Assembly: GCF_026625765.1 (NCBI RefSeq)
Contig: NZ_CP113062.1
Coordinates: 992,001 to 1,056,000, forward strand
From: Frigoribacterium sp. SL97
Lineage (GTDB): Bacteria > Actinomycetota > Actinomycetes > Actinomycetales > Microbacteriaceae
DNA: 64,000 bases
Direction of reading: 5' to 3'
Position numbers and translations under genes: made by a program. The notes under the pieces were generated by a model. That model saw only the letters and a program-made list of their open reading frames with translations. It did no database searches and was not told the DNA's origin. Shown piece by piece: positions 16,991-25,601 of this stretch (position 1 is the stretch's first letter; each line of letters begins with the position of its first letter).

Positions 16991-17601
16991 TCCGCGTCGT
17001 GATCGTCGACGACCACCCGGTCCTCCGGGCGGGAGTCGCAGCGGTCCTCGCGTCGTACGCGGACATCGACGTCGTCGGCACCACCGGGAGTCCCACCGTG
17101 GTCACGCAGCTCGTACGCGACGCCGCTCCCGACGTCGTGCTGCTCGACCTGGGTCTCGGTCAGCGCGACGGGGGAGAGCTCATCCCCGACCTCGTCGGCT
17201 CCACGCGGGTCCTGGTCTTCACGGCCTCGGGCACCGACCTAGCGATCACGCGGGCCCTGGCCGCCGGTGCCACGGGGTACCTGCTCAAGGACGCGTCGTC
17301 GGACGAGCTCGCGGCGGCCGTGCGGTCGGTGGCCGTCGGGACCGCCGTGTTCTCCCACGCCGTCGCCGGCCGGATGCTCGACCGGGTGCAGCGGCCCGAC
17401 GAGACGCTGACGCCGCGCGAGGGTGAGGTGCTCGAACTCCTCGGCGCCGGGCTGACGAACCGGGCCATCGCCGCGCGGCTGTTCCTCAGCGAGTCGACGG
17501 TCAAGACCCACCTGGTCCGCGTCTTCGCCAAGCTCGGCGTGGACGGCCGCGCCGCGGCGGTCGCGGAAGCGACCCGCCGCGGCGTCATCGAGCTCACCTG
17601 A
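16987..17601 (+). CDS. NarL/FixJ-family response regulator
   Basis: Response regulator of 204 residues. The receiver (about 1-115) shows IVDDHPVLRAG, phosphoacceptor Asp in VVLLDLGLGQRDG, VFTAS and the Lys in GYLLKDASSDEL. The C-terminal LuxR-type helix-turn-helix shows LTPREGEVLELLGAGLTNRA, then STVKTHLVRVFAKLGV. The GTG start at 16987 overlaps the kinase stop. It is convergent with the HbpS-like gene, with a 15-base gap. Confidence 0.93.
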   Translation: MIRVVIVDDHPVLRAGVAAVLASYADIDVVGTTGSPTVVTQLVRDAAPDVVLLDLGLGQRDGGELIPDLVGSTRVLVFTASGTDLAITRALAAGATGYLLKDASSDELAAAVRSVAVGTAVFSHAVAGRMLDRVQRPDETLTPREGEVLELLGAGLTNRAIAARLFLSESTVKTHLVRVFAKLGVDGRAAAVAEATRRGVIELT

Positions 17602-17616
17602 GCGGGGACGCTCGCC

Positions 17617-18162
17617 TCACCCTGCGATCGCGTCGAGCCCGGCCTGGGCGTACTCCTGGTCCTTGTCGCCCGAGGGGGCGCCACCGACGCCGATGCCCCC
17701 GATCGAGGACTCGCCGGCTTTGACCGGCACGCCCCCTGCGAGGAAGAGGGTGCCGTCCAGGTCGCGTAGCCCGGCACCGTCGCCGCTGGCCCGCTCGGCG
17801 AGCTCGGACGTGACGGAGCCGAACGCGGCGGCCGTGTAGGCCTTCTCGCGAGAGGCGTCGAGGGTGTGAGCCGCGGCGTTCTCGCCCCGGACGAAGGCCT
17901 GGAGCTGACCGTTCCGGTCGACGACCGAAACGCTGACGAAACCCGTTCCGTCGGCCTCGGCCGCGGCGAGGGCGGCCGACGCGGCCTTCATCGCCTCGGC
18001 CGAGCTCAGCCTCTGTGCCTGGACGACGGAGGCCTCGGTGACCGTCGAGGCGAGTCGCGCGGTCGTGGAGTCCGGGCTCGGCGAGGACGTCGAGGTGCAG
18101 CCGGCCGTGACGGCGACGGCGAGGGCTGCGAGGGTGACGAGAGTGGTGCGGGGGAGGCGCAT
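17617..18162 (-). CDS. HbpS/GlcG-family lipoprotein
   Basis: Secreted lipoprotein of 181 residues. The signal peptide ends in the lipobox VTAGC (Cys about 22), so it should be anchored outside the membrane. The rest is one GlcG/HbpS domain: LSSAEAMKAASAALAAAEA, SVSVVDRNGQLQAFVRGENA, KAYTAAAFGSVTSEL, GGVPVKAGESSIGGIGVGGA. In Streptomyces HbpS binds haem and modulates the SenS kinase. Adjacency to a polytopic HisKA_3 kinase and NarL regulator makes the same role here a reasonable inference. Haem binding cannot be shown from sequence. Confidence 0.85.
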   Translation of the reverse strand: MRLPRTTLVTLAALAVAVTAGCTSTSSPSPDSTTARLASTVTEASVVQAQRLSSAEAMKAASAALAAAEADGTGFVSVSVVDRNGQLQAFVRGENAAAHTLDASREKAYTAAAFGSVTSELAERASGDGAGLRDLDGTLFLAGGVPVKAGESSIGGIGVGGAPSGDKDQEYAQAGLDAIAG

Positions 18163-18364
18163 GCGAGTTCCTTCGTGTTCGGTGCGGGGACGTTGCCAGC
18201 GTCTCGCGGCCGCCCCTCCCTGCGCATCGACCGTCCGGTCCGCGCATCGCGTCCGAACGGACGACGTGCACGACCGACGGGACCACCGCGGCGGGCGCGC
18301 GCCGCGCCTCCTCGTCCGGCGCCTCCTCGTCCGGGGCCTCGTGCTCGGACGGCGGCGACGGGCG

Positions 18365-18727
18365 TCACGCGCGGTCGTGCAGGGTGATCTGGTAACCGTC
18401 GGGGTCGACGAAGGTGAAGGTGCGGCCGAAGGGGCCGTCGACCGGCGGGGTGGCGATCTCGACGTCGGCGGCGACCAGGGCGTCGTGGATCGCCTGGGCG
18501 TCGGGGGCGAGCAGCCAGAGGCCGACGCCGCGACCGAGCGGGGCCGCGTCGAGGTCGATGCCGGGCAGCGGGCCCCGCACGGCGAACGCGATCGGGGTCG
18601 TGGCGAAGACGACGGCGTGGGGCGGGCCGTCCTGCCGGGTGAGCCCGAGGTGCCGTTCGTAGAACGCGGCCGAGCGCTCGACGTCGCGGACCTGGAGGGA
18701 GATGAAGTCGGGGCCGGTGGCGGTCAT
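18365..18727 (-). CDS. VOC-family protein (glyoxalase/bleomycin-resistance fold)
   Basis: Small metalloprotein-fold enzyme or binding protein of 120 residues. Beta-alpha-beta-beta-beta modules begin FISLQVRDVERSAAFYERHLGL and end FTFVDPDGYQITLHDRA, typical of the superfamily. Substrate is unknown; candidates include glyoxalase-like conversion or sequestration of a toxic compound. The start at 18727 is the ATG before MTATGPDF. It is divergent from a MarR regulator, with two matched operators between them, so the pair is probably a small detoxification switch. Confidence 0.88.
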   Translation of the reverse strand: MTATGPDFISLQVRDVERSAAFYERHLGLTRQDGPPHAVVFATTPIAFAVRGPLPGIDLDAAPLGRGVGLWLLAPDAQAIHDALVAADVEIATPPVDGPFGRTFTFVDPDGYQITLHDRA

Positions 18728-18756
18728 GGTGCCTGCTCTCGTGTCGTGGTGGTTGA

Positions 18757-18800
18757 TGTCAGTTGACTGACACAGCAGAACATATGTCAGACTACTGACA
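18757..18800. promoter_or_regulatory. Two identical TGTCAG-N4-CTGACA operators
   Basis: Perfect palindromes at 18757-18772 and 18785-18800, with centres 28 bases apart. The second touches the MarR start codon. Half-sites are identical in all four arms, which strongly suggests binding of the MarR dimer and autoregulation plus control of the VOC gene. Confidence 0.88.
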
Positions 18801-19240
18801 TGAGTCAAGCCGCGTCGACCATCGACCTCGAGACCTCCGTGGGGTATCTGCTGAAGGAGGCGTCGAGCGCCCTCCGCGCCGCCATGGAGGCCGAGCTGCG
18901 CCCGTTGGGCATGACGATCACGCACTACTCGTGCCTCGAACTGCTGGCCCAGCGCCCCGGGCTCTCGAACTCCGAGCTCGCCCGCGGCGCCTTCGTCACG
19001 CGACAGTCCATGAACGTGCTGCTGCAGTCGCTCGAGCGCGACGGGCTCGTGCGGCGGGCCGAGCGGGCGCCGTCGGGGCGGGCGTTGCCGACCGAGTTGA
19101 CGGCGGCGGGCCGCCGCCAACTGGCGACGGCGAGTGCGGCCGTGCGGGGCGTCGAGGACGCGATGACGCGAGGGCTCGACCAGGAGGCGCGGCGTCAGGT
19201 GGTCACGGCCCTGCGGGGATTCGCGGCCGCGTTGCGCTGA
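18800..19240 (+). CDS. MarR-family transcriptional regulator
   Basis: Winged-helix repressor of 146 residues. The core is ITHYSCLELLAQRPGLSNSE, then RGAFVTRQSMNVLLQSLERDGLV (recognition region) and the wing RRAERAPSGRALPTELTAAGR. The flanking helices form the usual dimer domain. The ATG at 18800 lies at the edge of the second operator, so the transcript may be leaderless or nearly so. Its target is probably the divergent VOC gene. The ligand is unknown. Confidence 0.92.
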   Translation: MSQAASTIDLETSVGYLLKEASSALRAAMEAELRPLGMTITHYSCLELLAQRPGLSNSELARGAFVTRQSMNVLLQSLERDGLVRRAERAPSGRALPTELTAAGRRQLATASAAVRGVEDAMTRGLDQEARRQVVTALRGFAAALR

Positions 19241-19295
19241 CCGACGTCGTCGGGGCTCGTCTCGTCGCGCCTCCCCGTGTGGTGCCCGGGACGGG

Positions 19296-20318
19296 TCAGG
19301 CGCTCTCGCGCCACATGATCTCGGTCGGCAGCAGGAGCGCGGTGTGCGTCTCGTCGGTGCCGCCGAGCTGGTCGAGGACCTGGCGGGCGGCCCGTCGGCC
19401 CAGCTCTTCGGCTGGCTGGCGCACGGTCGAGAGGGGCGGGGTGCAGCGCAGCGCCCACGAGCTGTCGTCGAAGCCGACGATGCCGAGGTCGCCGGGCACC
19501 GAGATCCCGCGCCGGTGGAGGACGTCGAGAGCCCCGGCGGCGACGGCGTCCGACGCCGCGAAGACGCCGTCGACCCGGGGGTCCCGCTCGAGCAGCTCGG
19601 TCATGCCGTCGACGCCGGCCGAATAGCTGTAGAACGGGTTGCGCACCACGAGCTCCGGGTCGTAGAGGTCGCCGAGCGCGGCGCGGAAGCCGGCGAGGCG
19701 GTCTTCGCCCGAGTCGCGGTCGAGTCCCGAGGCGAGCATGCCGACCCGGGTGCGCCCCGTCGATACGAGTCGGCGCACGATCGCCTCGGCGGCGGCCTGG
19801 TTGTCGATGCCGATGAAGGGGATGTCGGGAGCGTCGCTCGGGTGGCCGACGAACGAGGCCGCCAGCCCGAGCTCGGCGACGGCCTGCGAGATGGGGTCGC
19901 CCGTCCGGGCGGACAGGATGATGGCGCCGTCGACGAAGCCCCCGCGCAGGTACTCGACCACGCGGTCGCTGTCGCGCTGGGAGTCGATCATCAGCGTGAC
20001 GAGTTGGTGGTCGGCCTGCGACAGGACGGCGTTGGTGCCGATCAGGATGTTGCCGATGTTCGGGTCGTCGAGCACGACCGAATGGGGCTCGTGGACGATC
20101 AGCGCGATCGCGCGCGACCGCTGGGTGACGAGGTTGCGCGCAGCCGCGTTGCGGACGTAGCCCACCTTGGCCACGGCGGCCTCGACGGCCTCGCGCGCCT
20201 GGTGCGAGACGTACGGTTCGTTGTTCAGCACGCGCGACACGGTGCCCCGGGAGATGCCGGCCTCGGCGGCCACGTCGTGGATCGTGGCACGCCGACGCGG
20301 AGATCTCGGACCGGGCAT
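19296..20318 (-). CDS. LacI-family repressor of the adjacent sugar ABC operon
   Basis: Repressor of 340 residues with an N-terminal LacI helix-turn-helix (TIHDVAAEAGISRGTVSRVL) and hinge, then a periplasmic-binding-protein-like sensor domain (IALIVHEPHSVV, DGAIILSAR, GVFAASDAVAAGALDVL, VGFDDSSWALRCTPPLSTV). The ATG at 20318 is chosen because a TAGGGT -10 box (20326-20331) ends 7 bases upstream; the GTG at 20327 overlaps that box and is unlikely. It is divergent from the permease operon, whose promoter region has two operator-like dyads. Confidence 0.93.
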   Translation of the reverse strand: MPGPRSPRRRATIHDVAAEAGISRGTVSRVLNNEPYVSHQAREAVEAAVAKVGYVRNAAARNLVTQRSRAIALIVHEPHSVVLDDPNIGNILIGTNAVLSQADHQLVTLMIDSQRDSDRVVEYLRGGFVDGAIILSARTGDPISQAVAELGLAASFVGHPSDAPDIPFIGIDNQAAAEAIVRRLVSTGRTRVGMLASGLDRDSGEDRLAGFRAALGDLYDPELVVRNPFYSYSAGVDGMTELLERDPRVDGVFAASDAVAAGALDVLHRRGISVPGDLGIVGFDDSSWALRCTPPLSTVRQPAEELGRRAARQVLDQLGGTDETHTALLLPTEIMWRESA

Positions 20319-20444
20319 GTCGGTCACCCTAGCGGAGCCCGGGACCCTCGGGATCGTTCCCGGGAGGGCGAAGGGAGGGCGAACGGAGGGCGAAGGACGG
20401 GCGGCCGGTCGGGTCACCGTTCGATCACGGTCGGCCCCTCCGCT

Positions 20445-20534
20445 TTGACAAACCGGCGGCCGTGGGCTTAGCTCTGTGAACGTTCCCAGAAAGTGCCACC
20501 CGATTCTTCGGGTCATCGTCTGGGAACGATCACA
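20445..20534 (+). promoter_or_regulatory. Promoter and two operators of the carbohydrate ABC operon
   Basis: TTGACA (20445-20450), a 17-base spacer and TTAGCT (20468-20473) form an excellent sigma-70-type promoter. CTGTGAACGTTCCCAG (20474-20489) covers the expected start of transcription, and its near mirror CTGGGAACGATCACAG (20520-20535) lies 46 bases further on. Both are LacI-type dyads. A half copy, CTGTGAAC, follows at 20541. Confidence 0.85.
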
Positions 20535-20612
20535 GAAACCCTGTGAACCTTCGCCGTCGAAGGGCCTCCGGCCGTTCGTGAAGGACACCCGCCGAAGAAG
20601 CCGAGGCCCCGT

Positions 20613-21545
20613 GTGACCCAGACTGCTGCCGAGCCCGCCGTCGTCGCCCCGCCGTCCCCGCGTCCGACGAGACCGCGGAAGCCGTTCCGGTACCGCAAGG
20701 CGATCGCGATCTTCATCGTCCCCTTCGCGGCGCTCTTCGCGGCGTTCTACCTGACGCCCATCCTCTACGCCGTCTTCCAGTCGCTGCAGAAGGTCGAACG
20801 CGAGGGCACGTTCGGCGCCCCGACCCAGGTCTTCGGCGGCCTCTCGCAGTACGCGTTGGTCTTCCAGAACACCGAGTTCTGGTCGTCCATCGGCCGGGTG
20901 CTGCTCTTCGGCGTCGTCCAGGTCCCGGTGATGCTGCTGCTCGCCCTGCTCTTCGCGCTGCTGCTCGACTCGCCCCTGCTGCGCGGCAAACGGTTCTTCC
21001 GCCTCGCGTTCTTCGCGCCCTACGCCGTGCCCGGCGTCATCGCGGCGATCATGTGGGGCTACCTCTACTCACCGAGCCTCTCGCCGTTCTCGGCCGTCAC
21101 GTCGCGGGCCGGCCTCCTCGACGGCGGCACGGTGCTCTGGGCCGTGGCCAACGTCGTCACCTGGGTGTTCGTCGGCTACAACATGCTGATCATCTACTCG
21201 TCGCTCCTCGCGATCCCCACCGAGATCTACGAGGCGGCCCGCCTCGACGGGGCCTCGCAGTGGCGCATCGCCGTGTCGATCAAGATCCCGCTGGTCGTCC
21301 CCGCGATCGTGCTGACCGCCGTCTTCTCGGTCATCGGCACCCTGCAGCTGCTGACCGAACCGCTGGTCTTCCGCCAGTTCACGTCGACCATCTCGTCGAC
21401 CTTCACGCCGAACATGCTCGTCTACTCGACGTCCTCTGTGCCCAACTTCAACCTCGCGGCGGCGTTCAGCGTCGTCCTCGCGGTCGCCACGTTCATCCTC
21501 TCGATCGGGTTCCTCCGGTTGACCCAGCGGAAGGCCGACCAGTGA
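20613..21545 (+). CDS. Carbohydrate ABC transporter permease (MalF-like)
   Basis: Inner-membrane subunit of 310 residues with six predicted helices and the EAA loop that contacts the ATPase (EIYEAARLDGASQWRIAVSIKIPL). The GTG start at 20613 follows a long leader containing the operators. It is followed without a gap by a MalG-like permease (4-base overlap) and then a binding protein. No ATPase gene is in the operon, so a shared MsiK-type ATPase elsewhere in the genome is likely, as in many Actinobacteria. Confidence 0.93.
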   Translation: MTQTAAEPAVVAPPSPRPTRPRKPFRYRKAIAIFIVPFAALFAAFYLTPILYAVFQSLQKVEREGTFGAPTQVFGGLSQYALVFQNTEFWSSIGRVLLFGVVQVPVMLLLALLFALLLDSPLLRGKRFFRLAFFAPYAVPGVIAAIMWGYLYSPSLSPFSAVTSRAGLLDGGTVLWAVANVVTWVFVGYNMLIIYSSLLAIPTEIYEAARLDGASQWRIAVSIKIPLVVPAIVLTAVFSVIGTLQLLTEPLVFRQFTSTISSTFTPNMLVYSTSSVPNFNLAAAFSVVLAVATFILSIGFLRLTQRKADQ

Positions 21546-22468
21546 CCGTCGACGCCCCCATCCGTCCCGCCCAGTCGTTCGACGACGCGACGACCCCTGC
21601 TCGCCGACGCGGCGGGGGGCCCCGCGAGAGCGTGATGTCGCGAACGGCCGCCATGGTCATCATGGGTGCCTTCACGCTGTACTTCCTCGTGCCGATCTTC
21701 TGGCTGCTGGTGTCGTCGACCAAGACGCTCGACAACTTCAACTCGAGTGCCGCCCTGTGGTTCTCGCCGACGTCGGCGCAGGACTTCGTCGGCAACGTCG
21801 GCCGGCTCTTCACGTACAACGACGGCATCTTCCCGCGGTGGATGCTCAACAGCATCGTCTACGCGACGGTCGCCGGCGCGCTCGGCACGATCCTGTCGGC
21901 GATGTGCGGCTACGCCCTGGCCAAGTACCGCTTCTGGGGTCGTGAGGCGCTGTTCAACATCTTCCTGGGTGGCGTGCTCGTGCCGGCGACGGCCCTGGCG
22001 CTGCCGCTGTTCCTGATCTTCAGCAAGGTCGAACTGACCGACACCTTCTGGGCGGTCTTCCTGCCCAGCATCGTCAGCCCGTTCGGCGTGTACCTCAGCC
22101 GCATCTACGCCGCGTCGAGCGTCCCCGACGAGATCGTCGAGGCCGCCCGCATCGACGGCTCGAGCGAACTGCGCACGTTCTTCACCGTGGCGATCCGGCT
22201 GATGTCGCCCGCCCTCGTGACGGTGTTCCTGTTCCAGTTCGTCGCCATCTGGAACAACTTCTTCCTGCCGCTGGTGATGCTGCGGTCCCAGGAGCTCTTC
22301 CCGGTGACCCTCGGCCTCTACACCTGGAACTCCAACGTGAGCCAGTACCCCGAACTGCGCACCCTGGTGCTCGTCGGCGCGCTGGTCTCGATCATCCCCC
22401 TGCTCGTCGCCTTCCTCAGCCTGCAGCGCTTCTGGCGCAGCGGCCTGGGGTCCGGCGGCCTCAAGTAG
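21542..22468 (+). CDS. Carbohydrate ABC transporter permease (MalG-like)
   Basis: Inner-membrane subunit of 308 residues with six helices, a cytoplasmic N-terminus, and the EAA motif EIVEAARIDGSSELRTFFTVAIRLM. The GTG at 21542 overlaps the previous stop, indicating translational coupling. It pairs with the MalF-like subunit to form the channel for a sugar or oligosaccharide bound by the protein encoded downstream. Confidence 0.93.
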   Translation: MTVDAPIRPAQSFDDATTPARRRGGGPRESVMSRTAAMVIMGAFTLYFLVPIFWLLVSSTKTLDNFNSSAALWFSPTSAQDFVGNVGRLFTYNDGIFPRWMLNSIVYATVAGALGTILSAMCGYALAKYRFWGREALFNIFLGGVLVPATALALPLFLIFSKVELTDTFWAVFLPSIVSPFGVYLSRIYAASSVPDEIVEAARIDGSSELRTFFTVAIRLMSPALVTVFLFQFVAIWNNFFLPLVMLRSQELFPVTLGLYTWNSNVSQYPELRTLVLVGALVSIIPLLVAFLSLQRFWRSGLGSGGLK

Positions 22469-22613
22469 CCGGTCCGCGGCCCCGGCCGTCCCGACCAGCC
22501 GCTCCCGTCCTGATCCACCGACCCGCACCTCCTCGACCTCCTCTCCGCAAGGCAACGACGTCGTTCCCTCCCGTGGCCGGCCCCTCCGGCTCCGCACCCC
22601 GATTGGACACCAG

Positions 22614-23942
22614 ATGAAGACATCCCGAGTACTCACGATCGCGGCGGCCGCCGTGGTCTCGACCATGGCCCTCGCCGGTTGCAGCTCCGGCAGCGGCTCG
22701 GACGGCGCCTCCGGCGACTCCGCCTCGTGCGAGGCGTCCTCCGGCAAGGTCACCCTGAACTTCACGACCTGGGTGCCGAACATGGACAAGGTCGTCGCCC
22801 TCTGGAACGAGGAGAACCCCGACATCCAGGTCAAGGTCTCGATCGTGCCGAACGGCAACAGCGGCACCTACCAGAACTTCTTCAACCAGCTGCAGGCCGG
22901 CAACGCCCCCGACATCGGTCAGGTCGAGTACGACACCCTGCCCGCCTTCCGCGTGCAGGACGGACTGGCGAACATCGCCTCGTGCGAGGGCGTCTCCGCC
23001 GCGAAGGCCGACTACTCCGACGGCCTCTGGAACCAGGTCACCTTCGGCGAGGACGATTCCGTCTACGCGATCCCGCAGGACTCCGGTCCCATGGCGATGT
23101 ACTACCGCAAGGACCTCTTCGAGCAGGCCGGCCTCGACGTCCCCACCACGTGGGAGCAGTACGCCGAGGACGCCGTGACGATCAAGGAGATGGGCGGCAG
23201 CATCACCAACTTCGCCAAGGGCGACGTGAACCAGTTCGCCGGTCTGGTGTCGCAGGCCGGTGGCCAGTGGTTCGACACCGCGGACGGCACCTGGAAGGTC
23301 GACATGGGCGACGAGGCCTCGACCAAGGTCGCCGACTACTGGCAGGACCTCATCTCGAAGGACCTCGTCACGACCCTGCCGAGCTTCACCGACGAGTGGA
23401 ACAACGCGTACAACACCGACCAGGACTGGACCTGGGTCTCGGCGGTCTGGGGTGCCAACACCATCTCGAGCGGCGCCCCCGACACGTCGGGCAAGTGGGC
23501 CGTCGCGCCCATGCCGCAGTGGAAGGACGGCGAGTCCGCGTCGGCCGCCTGGGGCGGATCGTCGAACGTCGTCTTCAAGGGCAGCGAACACCCCGCCGAG
23601 GCGTCGAAGTTCCTGGTGTGGCTGAACACCTCGACCGAGTCGCTCGAGGCGCTGAACAAGGAGGCCAACCTGTACCCGGCCTCCACGACCGGCGCCGACC
23701 TGCCGGCCCTGACCTCGGGCGTCGAGTTCTACGGCGACCAGGCCATCTACGAGGACTTCGCGAAGGCCGCCGAGAACATCCAGCCCTTCACGTGGGGCCC
23801 GACGATGACGCAGACCTACAGCGACATCTCGGACGGCTTCGGGGCGGCCGCCTCGGGTGACGGCACCCTCCTCGACGCCTTGACGTCGGGCCAGGAGAAG
23901 ACCGTGGCCGCGATGAAGGCCCAGTCGATCACCGTCGAGTAG
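22614..23942 (+). CDS. Extracellular solute-binding lipoprotein of the sugar ABC transporter
   Basis: Binding protein of 442 residues, family 1. A lipoprotein signal with lipobox MALAGC (Cys about 23) leads to a Ser/Gly linker and the mature domain (VTLNFTTWVPNMDKVVALWNEENP, DIGQVEYDTLPAF, AIPQDSGPMAMYYRKDLFEQAG). The set fits transport of an oligosaccharide. The 145-base gap before it has no hairpin that I can support. A GCGCCTCC-containing hairpin terminates the operon. Confidence 0.93.
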   Translation: MKTSRVLTIAAAAVVSTMALAGCSSGSGSDGASGDSASCEASSGKVTLNFTTWVPNMDKVVALWNEENPDIQVKVSIVPNGNSGTYQNFFNQLQAGNAPDIGQVEYDTLPAFRVQDGLANIASCEGVSAAKADYSDGLWNQVTFGEDDSVYAIPQDSGPMAMYYRKDLFEQAGLDVPTTWEQYAEDAVTIKEMGGSITNFAKGDVNQFAGLVSQAGGQWFDTADGTWKVDMGDEASTKVADYWQDLISKDLVTTLPSFTDEWNNAYNTDQDWTWVSAVWGANTISSGAPDTSGKWAVAPMPQWKDGESASAAWGGSSNVVFKGSEHPAEASKFLVWLNTSTESLEALNKEANLYPASTTGADLPALTSGVEFYGDQAIYEDFAKAAENIQPFTWGPTMTQTYSDISDGFGAAASGDGTLLDALTSGQEKTVAAMKAQSITVE

Positions 23943-23951
23943 CGATGGACC

Positions 23952-23992
23952 GAGGAGGCGCGGTGTCGGTGATCCCGGCACCGCGCCTCCTC
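23952..23992 (+). terminator. Terminator built from AGGAGGCGCGG arms
   Basis: GAGGAGGCGCGGTG (23952-23965) pairs exactly with CACCGCGCCTCCTC (23979-23992) around a 13-base loop, 10 bases after the binding-protein stop. It also lies before the convergent APC permease gene, so it may act both ways. Confidence 0.85.
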
Positions 23993-24039
23993 TGCGTCTC
24001 CGGCCGGTATCGCGCCGGCCGGTGTCCGGCCGCGGCGCC

Positions 24040-25395
24040 TCAGCGCCCCGCGGTGGCCCGGTTCCTCGCCCGTGCGACGAGGTACAGCACGGTGCCCGCC
24101 GCGAGCAGGATCGCCCCGAACAGCCAGACCTGCCCGCTCTGCTGCGACATCAGCAGCAGGCAGGACGCGACGCCGGCCACCGGCACGGCCGTCCAGACGC
24201 GGAAGTGCGCGTGGTCGACCCGGTCGCGACGCAGCACCAGCACGGCCACGTTCGTGCTGATGAACACGAACAGCAGCAACAGGACGACCGTCTCGGCGAG
24301 GACGCTGATGTCGCCGACGGTGGTCAACGCCATGGCGACGGCCGTGGTGACCGCGATCGCGGCCCAGGGCGTCTTCCGCCGGGGCAGGACCGCACCGAGC
24401 GAGCGGGGCAACAGCCCCTGCTCGGCCATGCCGAAGGTCACGCGGCTCGCCATGATCATCGTCAGCAGCGCTCCGTTGGCGACGGCCACGAGGGCGATGA
24501 GGCTGAACACCCAGGTGGGCACGCCGACGCCGGTCGCGGCGACGACCGCCAGCAGGGGACCGGTCGAGTCCGCGAGCTCGGTCGGCGGCAACGCCACGGC
24601 GCTCGCGAGCCCGACGAGCACGTAGATCACGCCCGCCGTCGCCAACGCGCCGAACAGGGCGCGAGGGTAGACCCGACTCGGTTCGCGCACCTCCTCGGCG
24701 ATGTTCGCACTCGTCTCGAAGCCGACGAACGAGTAGTACGCGATGATCGCCGCACCGAGCGTGGCCAGGGCGGGGTTCGCGTCGACGGGGAACTCCCCGA
24801 CGCGCGAGACGTCTCCGCCCCCGCCGCCGAGCATCACGGCCACGACCACGATCACGATGACGAGGCCGCTCACCTCGACGACGGTCATGACCACGTTGCC
24901 CCGCAACGACTCGCTGATGCCCCGGGCGTTGAGCAGGGCGATGAGTGCCAGGAACGCGATGGCGGTCGGCACCGGGGGCAGGTCGACGAAGGTGCCGAGG
25001 TAGTCGCCGGCGAAGGCCAGCGAGAGGCCCGCCGCACTCGTCACGCCGGCCGCCAGCATGCTGAAGCCGACCAGGAACGAGACCAGTGGCCGACGGAACG
25101 CCCTCTCGGCGAAGATCGCCGCCCCTCCTGCCTTGGGGTACTTGGTGACGAGCTCGGCGTACGAACCCGCGGTCAGCAGCGCCAGGAGCAGGGCGAGCAC
25201 GAGCGGGGCCCAGAGCGCCCCACCGACCTCGGCCGACAGGGTTCCCATCAGGGCGTAGATCCCGGCTCCGAGCACGTCGCCGAGGATGAAGAGGTAGAGC
25301 AGCGGGCCCGTGATCGCCTGCTTGAGCTTGGACTGCCCGACGGCCGGGTCTCCGGTCGGGGGCTGCGGGACGTCGCGGGTCGCCGGCTCGGCCAT
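24040..25395 (-). CDS. APC-family amino acid permease
   Basis: Polytopic amino-acid/polyamine/organocation transporter of 451 residues with about 12-13 helices. Family hallmarks are the start ITGPLLYLFILGDVLGAGIYAL (helix 1 Gly-rich break), AGSYAELVTKYPKAGGAAIF (helix 2-3), and YSFVGFETSANIAEEVREPSR. Substrate cannot be read. The ATG at 25395 has a strong AGGAGG site 8 bases upstream; upstream in-frame codons lack this. The 206-base gap to the next gene shows no other feature. Confidence 0.92.
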   Translation of the reverse strand: MAEPATRDVPQPPTGDPAVGQSKLKQAITGPLLYLFILGDVLGAGIYALMGTLSAEVGGALWAPLVLALLLALLTAGSYAELVTKYPKAGGAAIFAERAFRRPLVSFLVGFSMLAAGVTSAAGLSLAFAGDYLGTFVDLPPVPTAIAFLALIALLNARGISESLRGNVVMTVVEVSGLVIVIVVVAVMLGGGGGDVSRVGEFPVDANPALATLGAAIIAYYSFVGFETSANIAEEVREPSRVYPRALFGALATAGVIYVLVGLASAVALPPTELADSTGPLLAVVAATGVGVPTWVFSLIALVAVANGALLTMIMASRVTFGMAEQGLLPRSLGAVLPRRKTPWAAIAVTTAVAMALTTVGDISVLAETVVLLLLFVFISTNVAVLVLRRDRVDHAHFRVWTAVPVAGVASCLLLMSQQSGQVWLFGAILLAAGTVLYLVARARNRATAGR

Positions 25396-25601
25396 GGGTC
25401 CTCCTCGATCGGGCCGGGCGGGGTGCGCAGGCCTCGCCGACGAACGAACCACGACCGAGCCGTCGGGGGCCGAGTGCCGGCCGGGGGTTGACGAACGGCC
25501 GCCTCGTGGGCCACGAGCTGCCCGACGCGGTCGGCCGGGTCGCCGTGTCGGGGCGACCGGACCGCTGCGTCGAGCCGACCGGGTCGGGCGTCGCGGCCCG
25601 C

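Noticed and set aside
23943..25500. Plus-strand 489-codon frame opposite the APC permease
   Set aside because: His/Arg/Gln-rich antisense translation with no domain; the minus-strand frame encodes a full transporter.
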